This document shows positions 21,527 through 31,964 of a stretch of 64,000 nucleotides of DNA, piece after piece. Location of the stretch: the NCBI GenBank assembly GCA_963853835.1, contig OY970823.1, forward strand, positions 47,405,808-47,469,807, read 5' to 3'. Below the pieces are notes generated by a model. The model searched no databases. It saw only the letters and a program-made list of their open reading frames with translations, and was not told the DNA's origin. Each line of letters begins with the position of its first letter. The stretch's first letter is position 1. A program made the translations under genes and the position numbers. This stretch comes from Calendula officinalis (Eukaryota > Streptophyta > Magnoliopsida > Asterales > Asteraceae).

Positions 21527-22680
21527 GTTCTTTTGTTTTTGTCTTCCTATTTTCTTAGCTGTAGTTCACAACTTCACACCTTCGTTAGAATCATGAATTT
21601 TTTCACAAACACCCTCATAATATGCCTGAGTTAACAAAATGACCCCACACATTTTTTTTTCTTGCAATATGAGAAAATCTTATGTTTTCAAACTGACGGG
21701 TGTAGAGTAACCGGATATCGACCTTATGTTATATTTTACACATGGATGGACTGAATTGTCGATATCATTTTCACATTTAAATTAACATTTACGTTTTAAA
21801 GAGAGATATACATAGATGCATTAACAATAAGATATTAGGTATACAACGTAGCCGAATAATCATTGTTTTTTCTTTTTTGACAAATAAGCAAGAGATGGTA
21901 TACCGAGTCATATTTGTTATGATTAGTAACTATTCTATAATAGTGTTCTTATTTATGAACAAAAATCTAGTATATATTTATCATTAATTTATTTAATGAT
22001 AGTTTATAATCCGTAACAAATTACAAACTGTTAATAAAAAGTTTCAAAGCTAAAGTTCAAATAATTAATTAAGCATGGATAATTTTTGTAAAAAATAAGC
22101 AAATCAATTTATAACTATTTTTTAAGTGTTTGGTGGTGCACATGAATAGTATTATAGTACCCTTTATATAAACTAAAGCGTTATTTTTATCTTGCAAAGA
22201 CGGGCAATAAAAAGATGGGTTTTACTTGGTTAAAGATGCTAATGTACAAAAGTTTTGAAGCATAACTACCTTGAGATGGTTATAAAATTTAGGGGCGCGG
22301 TTTATTTTTATGGTTAATTTATAATAAATTAAAGTTTCCTTCTTTTTCTTAAACAATACCCTAGGGGCACTTGTTAGCATTTTTCTAAAAAGATATCAAT
22401 TTCAGTCCCAAGCCTCCTCCGTGAAAAAGAAGCTTGAATCAATAAGCTGCAAGCATTTAAAGAACCACATGAATCATCCGTGTAATTTACTCAAATTGCT
22501 AGTAATTTGGAAAACCCATCTCTCTCCCAGTGCTAGTTGTTAGCCTCTGGTTGGCTGAGTTTTCCCCCACCCCAATTTTTGGCGATAACTTTTTTTTGTT
22601 CTTTGCAATATATACAATGTCAAAGTTTTTAAAATTATATTATTTATAAAATGAATGTATTTAAAAAAATTTAATTTTTT
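21527..22680. other. Intergenic region, no gene seen
   Basis: AT-rich DNA. Apart from the tRNA 3' flank there is no recognisable gene or repeat boundary. Confidence 0.5.
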
Positions 22681-22684
22681 AATG

Positions 22685-23850
22685 ATTATAATATATTATG
22701 ATCCAAATGTGGTATTATCCAAATGTTTAATGATCTAAAATTATAATTATCTAAATTTATTATGGTTCAAAAATGTTATGATCCAATTTTATTATGATCC
22801 AAAATTATTATAATCAATTGTTCAACTTTAATATGTTTCAAAAATATTATGATCTAAAAATATCAATATCTAGTATTTAAAAATGTTGTTAATCAAACTT
22901 AAGGGTGTTTTAGGCTTTTCAAAATGACTTGTTGACTTTCTGTCTTTTCTAAAAGTTAATAAGTTAAAAGTTTGTTTAGGTAGGTAATAATTGAATGATT
23001 TATATGTTTATTGCGTAAAGAAGATTATCTGTTTATTGCGTTTTGAAAACGCAAATAATTCTAAAATGAGTGTTTGGCAAAAAATTTGAAATAATCAATT
23101 ATTTACATTTTGAGGTCTCCAAAATAGAGTTTTGAAAAAGTAAGTGATGGGGTGCTTATTGCGTTTTGAAAATGGATTATTTCATTTTTCCTATTAACAA
23201 GACAAATAATTAAGTTTGCCAAACACTGAAAAAACTAATCATCTGATTATTGCGATTTCAAATCACATAATCAAATCCAAACACTATTTTTCAAAATCAC
23301 GTTTTGTAACTACTGCTTATTAAATTATTCATTTTCAAAACGAATAAACTATTTTCAATAAGCAATCCCAAACACCCACTTAATAGCTTTAAAACTAAGT
23401 TTTTGAAAAATAACTTTTCAAAACTTCAAAACACTTTTTCTTTACAAGTCAATAGGTTAAAAGTAACTTTTCAAAGCTCCAAATAACTTTTTGTTTACAA
23501 ATCAGTAAGTTAATTAGTGGTTTTTCAAACATGCCCTTATTATGATCCATAATTGTGTTAATCAGTGATCAAAAGTGTTATTATCAAAATTTAATTATTA
23601 TTATATATGATTAAATATGTTATGATCTATTATCTAAAAATGTTATGAATCTAACTTATTGTGATATAAAATATTATCAATACTGATCTGGAAATTTTAT
23701 AATACAAAATATTACGATTTTTAATTAAATGGTCCATAACGTTTATGATCCACAATTTATTATAATTAAAAAATGTGGATTTAAAAATGTTATGATTCAA
23801 AAACGATTTATAAACTAAAAGATGAGAAGAAATAAAGAACTTTGAAACTA
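22685..23850. repeat. Degenerate minisatellite of TTATGATCCAAAA units, split by a MITE
   Basis: Variants of TTATGATCCAAAA, each about 15-25 bp apart, recur roughly ten times at 22690-22880 and about a dozen times at 23540-23830 (ATGATCCAAATG, ATGATCCAATTTT, ATGATCTAAAAAT, ATGATTCAAAAACG). The array is interrupted by the insertion at 22902-23536. It has no coding capacity. Confidence 0.65.
22902..23536. mobile_element. PIF/Harbinger (Tourist)-like MITE with TTA target duplication
   Basis: Left end TTA-AGGGTGTTT and right end AAACATGCCC-TTA. The GGGCATGTTT terminus and 3-bp TTA duplication fit Tourist elements. The interior has several self-complementary words (GTGTTTGGCAAA / TTTGCCAAACAC; GCGTTTTGAAAACGC) that suggest a second MITE nested inside. 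Confidence 0.65.
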
Positions 23851-25540
23851 AACATATATGTAGAAAAAACTAAACAAAAAACCAGAAAAAGAACAAGATT
23901 TTTTTGAAAATAATGCATTTATTAAAATTCATAAAACACAATATGCATTTGTTAATCGTAATTAATATATTTATTAAACTTCTATTTAACTATAAACCAA
24001 AATTTTATATTGGTGCTCACAATATAAATTCATAGTTCTGTAAATTTGGTGGATAAAATTTATTGTAAAACATATTTTACATTTATTAAAAACTTTCATA
24101 ATTAATGCATTTATTAAAATGCATAAAACAGAATATGGATTTATATTTTTTATATATAGAAAGTGAGTGGTGATTATAGTTTAATGTAGCATCATTTTAA
24201 ACATTAAATTTATAGTTGAAGACAACATTTAAACTTGTCATTATCTAAATACTTAGATTAAATAGAAATATGCAGAATTAGACAACAGTTAATTATATAT
24301 AATGAATTAGCTTTATATCCCGCCCAAATGGGCGGACTAGCTTCGAAAAATATATAAAAATACAAAAAAAAAAACTTAATAAATCATATAGTAATTTATT
24401 ATTGAAATGATGATAAATGTGTTTTGATACATATCACAAATGGTACACAAAATTTAGAGACGAAATAAAAACAAAATACGTGTAAATTAATAATACATAT
24501 CACATAATATCATTTTAGAATATCATCTTAATATCTTTTAGAGCTACAGTTGTAGCTGAAAATTAATAATCCAAAACCATAATCAATTAAAATCAATCTA
24601 TGAATCACATGTATGAAGGCGGCTGCAACTTTAGAGAATGAGCTGCCTGAGGATGCTGCAAAACCAGTAGAGGTCTAAAGATTTATGAATAAAAACACAA
24701 ATACGAGATTGTTTAAATAGAATCAAGTAATGTTTGTGATTGTGTAGTTATCAAATCGGTTTTTTTTTAAGGAATGATGGGTGTTTTGAATTTAAATTCA
24801 AATTCGGTTTAAAGAAAAAATAGGGGTGATATTCAAATTTGCCGGAAAATTGGGAAAAAAATAATTTGAGCAAATTTAAAAATTTCAATTTAGTGGACCA
24901 AATCATTTGGGAAAAGAATTCATTTCCGAAAATACCTAAAGATTATGTTTGACCAAATTTAAAATTTTAAATTTTGCCATATTTAGCGTTTGACTCAGCA
25001 TTACACATCACTAAATAGGATTAGTCAAAAGATGTGAAATGGACATGTCATCATAATATGTTCATGTCTTAGCTCCATATATAAGTGGCAGATTTGAGAC
25101 GTTTACAAATTAGCAAAATTTAATTTTTAGCCAACACATTTGATCTTTTCGAACATATATGTGCTTGCTAAAATATGCATCATGCAAAACTTGAAAGTTC
25201 TATGTTGTTAGTATAATATGTTATCCAATTGATCTAGTATATTATATGTTCATTAGCTAACTATAATTAATTATATTTGTTAATTTTTAAAAATATAAAT
25301 AAATTAAAATTGCAACCATCACCCACCACCACCATCACTACTTCCACCATCACCCACCACTTGTGACTACATAATATAATACCGGCGCCGATTCTAGTTG
25401 AATTATTTGAAAATTGCATTTAATTTTGTTAATCAAGTAGTATTAACACTTAACTAATATATAATATTGTAAGATCTTATGTATACCAGGATCTAATTTA
25501 CGATTTCAATTATAATTGCATTTATTAGATTATAACATTT
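23851..25540. other. Intergenic region, no gene seen
   Basis: AT-rich. It includes the short GC hairpin at 24321-24336 and a low-complexity ACC/CAT run (ATCACCCACCACC type) at 25315-25365. No coding signal found. Confidence 0.5.
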
Positions 25541-25548
25541 CCGTTGTG

Positions 25549-25556
25549 TATATAAG
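25549..25556 (+). promoter_or_regulatory. TATA box of the defensin-like gene
   Basis: TATATAAG lies about 80 bp before the start codon in a 'gtgtatataagcccatgc' context, a suitable distance for a short 5' UTR. Confidence 0.55.
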
Positions 25557-25632
25557 CCCATGCATAACCTCTTCATTTTGTCAAATTATCATCGTTCAGC
25601 AACCCATTGTTTCTATACACAAAAGTCATAAG

Positions 25633-26537
25633 ATGAGTATTGCCATGAAAATGATCTCCATGCTTGTCCTCCTTTTTCTTGCAAACATAGTAGCTTCTTC
25701 GGGTAACATTTTAGTTTCTTGGCATTACTATTTCTTTGAACAAGTAAAAACATTTTTTTTAATCTAGATTCCGACCCGTTATACAAGCCGACTAATCCAT
25801 GGGCTATAGAGACCACCCGCTTTGCGGGTACGTAGCCCATAGACGGCGCATGCGAACGTCCGTGGCCATAAGGGTGTGTATATTTTTTACTCGTATGGAT
25901 TGAATTTGAGACGTCCAGGAAATTTTACTATTTTTAGAGACCAAACTTTATCTATTATGACACCACCACTAGTGATGCCAACGGGGAGAGGTACTAGCGG
26001 GTACTGCAAAATCCGTACCCTCAACCAAAATCCAATCCCCAAACCCGTCCCTGCCCGCGTAATCCCTCATGGGTTCAGGTAGAAAAATCTGCATCTGGTC
26101 AGGGAACCGGGTGGATATTTGTTCGATAGTTGAAGAAAAAAATATATTAAACACAATGCATGCGGTTGGCGTGCATTAATACACACATACATGTTATCTG
26201 TGTTAATTGATGGCAAATAACTTACTATGAGGGAGAGTACCCGAATCCACGTATCAAATTGGCATCATTAAGCACCACCCTTCATGGTTAAATAAAAATA
26301 GTTTAATTGTTCATCTAATTTACTATGTCTTCCGAATAAAGTTGTCAAAATATATTAAATGGTTTTTGAATGAATACAGGAAACACGATACCGGGTGAAG
26401 TAAACAAAATTTGCCATAAATTTTTTGCAATGTGGTGCTCGGTGGAGTCATGCGTAGAAAAGTGCACGGAGTGGATGTCAGGTTCTGAGGCACAGTGTCC
26501 TACTTCCTTTCTATGTTTATGTACCAAAATATGTTAA
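25633..26537 (+). CDS. Defensin-like cysteine-rich secreted peptide
   Basis: Two exons: 25633-25702 and 26380-26537, joined across a 677-nt GT-AG intron to give 75 codons plus stop. Exon 1 encodes a signal peptide (hydrophobic core MLVLLFLANIVASS). Exon 2 encodes the mature peptide with eight cysteines spaced C-x7-C-x4-C-x3-C-x10-C-x5-C-x1-C-x3-C. This is the order of plant defensins and defensin-like (CS-alpha-beta) peptides, including the C-x3-C and C-x1-C pairs. The exon split between signal and mature parts is usual for the family. The first loop is shorter than in classical antifungal defensins and lacks their usual Gly motif, so it could be an antimicrobial, a signalling or a reproductive DEFL peptide. 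The intron holds a MITE and a compound palindrome. A TATA box lies 80 bp upstream. Confidence 0.8.
25790..25840. repeat. Compound palindrome in the defensin-like intron
   Basis: An inner stem ACCCGC-TTT-GCGGGT is enclosed by outer arms TGGGCTATA and TAGCCCATA. Together they would extrude as a cruciform or fold as a stacked RNA hairpin. The GC-rich block contrasts with its AT-rich surroundings. Confidence 0.75.
25974..26266. mobile_element. MITE, family C copy 1, in the defensin-like intron
   Basis: Ends are GATGCCAA at the left and TTGGCATC at the right, about 290 bp. The interior is GC-rich near both ends ('gcgggtactgcaaaatccgt', 'gagtacccgaatcc') and includes 'gtgcattaatacacacatacatg'. It is uninterrupted and matches the copy broken by the gypsy element at 31718-31964 and 40241-40664. 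Confidence 0.7.
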
Positions 26538-27521
26538 CGGAAAATTAAGATTATTTAGGAATTATGATCGCAATTTTATAAAGATGTAATAGTGGTTCTA
26601 AATAAATAAAAGCAGTTGTTGAACTTTTTGTTTAAATGTTTGCAAGAAACGCCTTGGTGTATGTTTAGAGCAAGGCTAACATACCCGTTTAGTTATTTGT
26701 CTTTTCATTTGACTAACTCATGTTCTAAGCATATCCAATGCTATCTTGTGTTCAAAGACCATCTCCAATGTGATCTTATTCGAATGCTTATTATTATTTG
26801 AATAAATTTTTTAATGACATTTTTCCATTGAATTAGACTTTAGAGAGCTTTTTAAAGAGCTTACTTTAAGCACTTAGTCTTCATAACTACTTAATGAACT
26901 TTCAATGTTTGTTTTTTTAGTCCTCACATTTAATAATTTTACATTTTAAACTCAATATATATTTATATGTGAATCCTTTATTATCTGCAATGTAATATTT
27001 TTATCCATTTCGATATTATTGTCAAGTATTATAATATTTTTGTATGAGACGTTTTAAAAAATGTTAAATTTAATAAAATGCCATAAAAATTGTCAAATTA
27101 TATGTATGATGCACATTTATAAAACATTTGAGATTGATAAAGGTAAATTAGTAATATTAATAAGAATTTTTTTTAGAAAGGTTAACCATTGGAGAGAGTT
27201 TTTTATGAATATGTTTTTTGTTAGTGAAAAATTGGTGTGACAAAGTAATAAGCTATTGTGAGGGGTGAATCCGTGTGATTTTGATCTTTCCAAACTTAAC
27301 TAATCCATAGTTGTCCTTTGTAAATTGTAATCCTTTTCTTTGTGGTGATGATTCATACAGAGCATGAAATAACAACATAGAGCAATTTAAAATAAAATGA
27401 CATTTATGCCCCCTTCTCAATTCCGCTCCTCCCATTAAAGATTATTTCTTCCCAAAACTTTTATCTAACATCATTCGATTCCCTCTTGTTATATTAGTTC
27501 CTCCAATCAACCCATTATATA
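26538..27521. other. Intergenic region, no gene seen
   Basis: AT-rich. 'catctccaatg' at 26760 and 'ccattggagagag' at 27186 hint at an old self-complementary element with gene-poor content. No ORF has recognisable features. Confidence 0.4.
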
Positions 27522-27782
27522 CTTCCTCTGATTCAAAATAAGTCATACACTTTCTTTTTTTAGGTGATTCAAAATAAGTGATACACTTTGAAAAATTACT
27601 TTATTTGGCAAAAAATAGTGGGACCCACACACTAACTATTTACTTTAACAAAGTGAAATGACTCTTTTACCCTTATTTTTTACTTTTAAACATCCAATTA
27701 ATCTAATTTAACCATCATTATAATCTTTTGTCTAAAAAACTGTGAAACCCGAAGTGTATCACTTATTTTGAATCGGAGGAAG
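27522..27782. mobile_element. Stowaway-like (Tc1/mariner) MITE, second copy
   Basis: Left end CTTCCTCTGATTCAAAATAA and right end, reversed, CTTCCTCCGATTCAAAATAA, differ at one base. TA flanks both sides. Internal 'gtgggacccac' and 'ttttacccttattttt' match the copy at 12932. Confidence 0.85.
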
Positions 27783-27784
27783 TA

Positions 27785-28970
27785 CTACATAAAATCATCA
27801 TATAATTGTATTCATTTCCACCCAGCAAAATCATGGGTATTTAAACATGGTTGATAAAAGTTAACACAACTTTGATTCCATTCATGTTCTTGGTCACCCA
27901 CCAAACGGGAAAACCGATAACCAAGAAGTGAAAGGTCGGAGTTTTAGCTTTCGAGATTGCAGTAATCATGGCGAACCTCACCTAATAAAAACTCCGGCTA
28001 ACTTCTATAACTCCAGCGAGTGTCCGGAGACGAGATTCGGCGGAGATTCCGGCATAGACGAGATTCGCGGGAGATTATGGTAGACACGAGTATCAAAGTG
28101 ACCGGAAAAAGGAGCTGGTTTCAATGGTGGATTTTGTTATATCTGATTTGGCCTGAAAAGTGGCTGAAACTTATGGTGGGTTTTGATTTGAAGAGAGGGA
28201 AATAAATGGGTAGGAGAGAAGTTAGAGGAAGAATGGAAGATACAGAAAGAGTCGGGTACGATAGAAGTCAAATAAAGGAAGGGTATAATTGTCTTTCCAT
28301 GTGAAATTGTTCTAGAGAAACTAAAAAAATGCTCTACACATATCTTTCTTTTGGCTAACCAAATCCCTGAAAACTCGGGAAATATCAGGATCTTCCCGAA
28401 TATAGTAAGTTTGCACGACATACGCAAATAAACGTCCAATAAACATAAACAATTAAAGCAAAAAAAGGCATCTTTAAAAGTTTATATCATAGTTGGCATG
28501 ACAATCTAACTGGTTATTTATAGAACAATACACAAATATGATATCCAAACATAGGACTTGTAAGATATTATGATGTTTTAACTCTTAATCACTTCAATAG
28601 CCCTTCGTCCGTCGGCTAATAGTTAGGTTAAATCTTGATGTTTCTTGAAAGAAAAGGCGATTTTACTTACTTGTTTCTGAACGAAGATCGTGTTTAGGAT
28701 AATCCCACGTTCCCTTGAGCTTTGGTGAACTCCGGACACATTCGAGTTTTGCTTCTTCTGCATACGAGCTTGCAAAAACGAACTCTTTGTTTTCCGTACA
28801 GAAATGTGCATGCAAACACTCAATTGTGATTATATTTTGTTTTGTATAATGATATATGATGCTTAACTTGATGAATATTATAATATACCTTATGTAAAAC
28901 CGCATATTTAGAAACCATTTTTTTTAAATATGGAAGAGTTAAATACTAGGGAAAATACTAAGTTTAAGTG
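27785..28970. other. Intergenic region with possible exon relic
   Basis: A GC-richer patch at 28000-28200 ('ccggagacgagattcggcgg') looks like part of a gene start but leads to no clear protein. On the minus strand near 28665-28830 a reading of about 50 residues (ECLHAHFCTENKEF, LKGTWDYPKHDLRS) looks more protein-like than its surroundings and ends at a GTAAGT donor. I do not recognise the family, and it may be an isolated exon relic. Confidence 0.35.
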
Positions 28971-31140
28971 TGACAACTCGACATAGCAAATTCACGAAAA
29001 CATTAAACATTTCCACCATAAATCAGTGTTTAACTATTTTAGTCAACACAACATTTTATATTATTTGTGGTGACTTCATTTCATAAAAACATTTCTAAAT
29101 CTTAACACTTATGTATAGTTTAATCAATAAACCAAAATAAATTTTATAACGTGACTCGTATCGAATATAATCCAAAACCGACACATCGTAGTATTACCCG
29201 ACAACATGTGGCCGGTTTTCATTTCCCCTTCGTGACTATACTCGGCTGAAACACCCCATGGGGTGTTAGCCTTATCCCTTACTCGGTTTGAATTAACCTT
29301 ATCATTATCTGAATCAAGTATTCAAACGAAACCTTGTTGAACTCAAACACTAACTTCTAACCCCCATATAAATACCCTACCACCACCGAAATCCTAACCC
29401 TTTTGATCCTTTGTTTCGGCCAAGCACAACCCCACGCACCCGAGTTCGAGTTCGTGTTCGAAGCCAAGCAATCCGCTAATCCTTTCGTTTTAGATTCCGT
29501 TCGTTGCAAAGGTATAATATCGAATCCCTTTTATCCATTTGTGCTTGTTTCCGTACAATGATTCGAACCCGAGACCATGGCCTAAGGCCATATGGTCTCG
29601 GCATACCCTTGTACCCGACGGCCGACGTGCATGCATGCATGCTTGTCTACAGTATTGTCCCTGTCCCCGTTTATCGTTTTATTTACTCCTTTTTGTATAA
29701 ACCCTATCCTAAAATCGTATATTTTGTTGCTATTGTGAAAACTCTTGAAACCATTGTGAAAACCCTAGCAAAACCCTTGTAAAACCGAGCCTATGATTGC
29801 GTGAACCATGTGATCTGAAACCCTAACTATAGCCTAAACTAGGTTAAACCCTAGTTGATCCGTTTAACCTTCATTGACCCGTAACCATGTAAAACCTAAC
29901 CCTATGCTCGAAACCGTAATTGACCCGTTTGAATTGTTGACCATGTTTGACCAAAGGTTGGCCCGCAAGCTTAACCAGGTCGAGGCCGGTACTCGACCCA
30001 TTCGTGACCAAAACCCGAGAACCCTAATTGGGCCAATGCCCGTACTTGGCCCATCCGATATAACCCAAACCGAGCGTCATTGGGCCCAAACCCTAATCGG
30101 CCCAAAGCGTAGCCTAAACCGAACCCAATTGGGCCCAAGCCCAATCCGTGGCCAATCGACCTTATTATGCCCATTTATCCCATCTTGGCGGGCCTTGGCC
30201 CAAGTGTCGGCCCATTAAGCCAAATCTTTGCCCATTAAGCTAAGTCAAGCCCATTTCATTTTAGTCCATTATCTTGTCCTTTTCGGCCCATTAAGGCCCA
30301 TAACCCTAACTTCATACGATGTCACAAAACATAAAACGCAACATAAACATTTAACATATACAACTTTTATTAGATCGCCTGTGCTATTAGCTTAGTATTA
30401 ATTAGAAATGTTATTACGTTTAGGAAGCTAGCAGTCTTTGAGGAGATTCTCTGTGTTGATCGAGAGCTAAGCTTTGCCTATGTGAGTCCACGACCCCTTT
30501 TTACTAGTTTTACTATTTTATAAACTTTGGGGTGAAAACATAAACTATGCTACTGTATTACTATGACTGTACAACAATCATTTCACATTTCATTTCGTGT
30601 TGACATGACAAACAATTATTATGCCGGACTAAGGTTACCAGCAATCATTAACTAGTGTATCTAGACCATGGATATGAAAATAATACTATTGGCTGACACT
30701 CATCCTCCCAACATTTGATCATTATTTGGTTATCCAAGACATTTCGGGAGTGCATATCTATAAAAGAACGATAACATACTGCAGTTGAAGTGTTGATTGT
30801 GGACTTAGAGGTTGGTATATTAACTCAATAGACTAGATACCTGTTGGGGATAACAGTCATGTGATGTCATAACATAACAAACGTTTTCAACACATTTTTA
30901 TACTTTGCAAAGCTGTAATTGTGGATTCTCTACAATTTACATTACATTTTCGTACTCATTTTACGAATTATGACAGTGTTGAACTTATACTTTTTCAGTC
31001 ATAAAACTATTTTCTCAACAAACATTTAGGTAACAAACATAACATTTTCAACCTAAAACACTCAAACCCTGTGGATTCACTAAATATTATTTGTTGACCC
31101 GTTTTTACTTATGTTTTTCAGGTAATATAGGAGCTCAGTG
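28971..31140. mobile_element. Non-coding LTR-like repeat block
   Basis: Begins TGTGACAACTCGACAT, which resembles the start of gypsy LTRs. It has a TATA box (TATAAATA at 29367-29374) and long non-coding DNA with no gag or pol. Its composition differs sharply from neighbours: 29375-30305 is rich in AAACCCTA and GGCCCA words. A solo LTR or truncated element is the simplest reading. I could not find an end with matching target duplications, so the limits are approximate. Confidence 0.35.
29569..29601. repeat. 33-bp near-perfect palindrome beside a B-box-like word
   Basis: CCGAGACCAT-GGCCT and AGGCC-ATATGGTCTCGG pair almost completely around a 1-2 nt centre. Directly left of it is GATTCGAACC, which reads on the other strand as GGTTCGAATC, the Pol III B-box form found in tRNA and SINE genes. 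No complete tRNA can be folded here. Confidence 0.75.
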
Positions 31141-31150
31141 TGACTGGAGG

Positions 31151-31717
31151 TAGGGGTGAGCAAAAAAACCGAAAAACCGAAATCAGTCCGTTAAAACCGA
31201 TAAAACCAAAACCATTTCAAAACCGATGGTTTGGTTTTAGATTTTGAAAAAACCGATGGATTTGGTTCGGTTTTGGTTTTAGCCAAAAACCGCCCCATTA
31301 AGAAACCGCCCCACTAATATTTAATATATTATATATATTTTTTATATTTTATATTTATTAAATAGATGTCGACCGATTTAAATTTATTAAAGTCAATCTA
31401 CTACGGTTCATTAATGTTTATATCGTTATTATATGCAACAAAATACGTTTATAGTTTAAAATATGTTATTATATTTTTACTGAAATTTGTATGTAATTTT
31501 AGAATTATTGAAGATTAGTGCATGAATTATATATTAATGTTTAACACGAGGTGGATTCGGTTTTAAAACCGAAACCGGACCGTTAAAAGCTAAAAACCGC
31601 TGAAACTGAAACCGTTAGAAACCGAATCCATTGGATTTGAAAATCTCAAAACCAAAATTAGCGGATTTGGTTCGGTTTGAGCCTAAAACCGCCCCAAACC
31701 GCCCCATGCACACCCCT
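31151..31717. mobile_element. hAT-like MITE with AGGGGTGAGCA termini
   Basis: Left end TAGGGGTGAGCAAAAAAACC; right end GCCCCATGCACACCCCT. Both sides carry long runs of AAACCGA and TTCGGTTTTGG words that pair across an AT-rich centre. The right side directly abuts the disrupted family C MITE. I saw no clear target duplication. Confidence 0.65.
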
Positions 31718-31964
31718 TGGGTATCCGCTCAATAGTTCAAGAAAAATTAGCGGATTTGGTTCGGGTAGAAAAATCCCCGCACGGGTACGGGCAACCCATT
31801 GGGTATCCGCTCAATAGTTCAAGAAAAAAAATACTAAACTCAATAGGTTCACTTGATGTGCATTAATACACACATACATGATAACCAATAAAATTGAGTT
31901 ATCCCGGTTAATATTTATGAAAACCGAACAATTTTTATTTATATACATGTTAATTGATGGATAA
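31718..31964. mobile_element. Left half of MITE family C copy 2, split by the gypsy element
   Basis: Contains 'gtgcattaatacacacatacatg' and 'gttaattgatgg' as in the intact copy at 25974-26266. It also carries a local doublet 'gggtatccgctcaatagttc' at 31721 and 31800. It stops at the gypsy target site GATAA (31960-31964) and resumes at 40241. Confidence 0.7.

Noticed and set aside
25780..25870. The GC palindrome as a Helitron 3' end
   Set aside because: No CTRR follows within the expected 10-12 nt, so the structure is reported only as a palindrome.
29874..30218. 114-residue ORF rich in Pro, Gly and Arg with an antisense partner
   Set aside because: It is produced by the dense GGCCCA and AAACCCTA words, and neither strand shows a protein domain.
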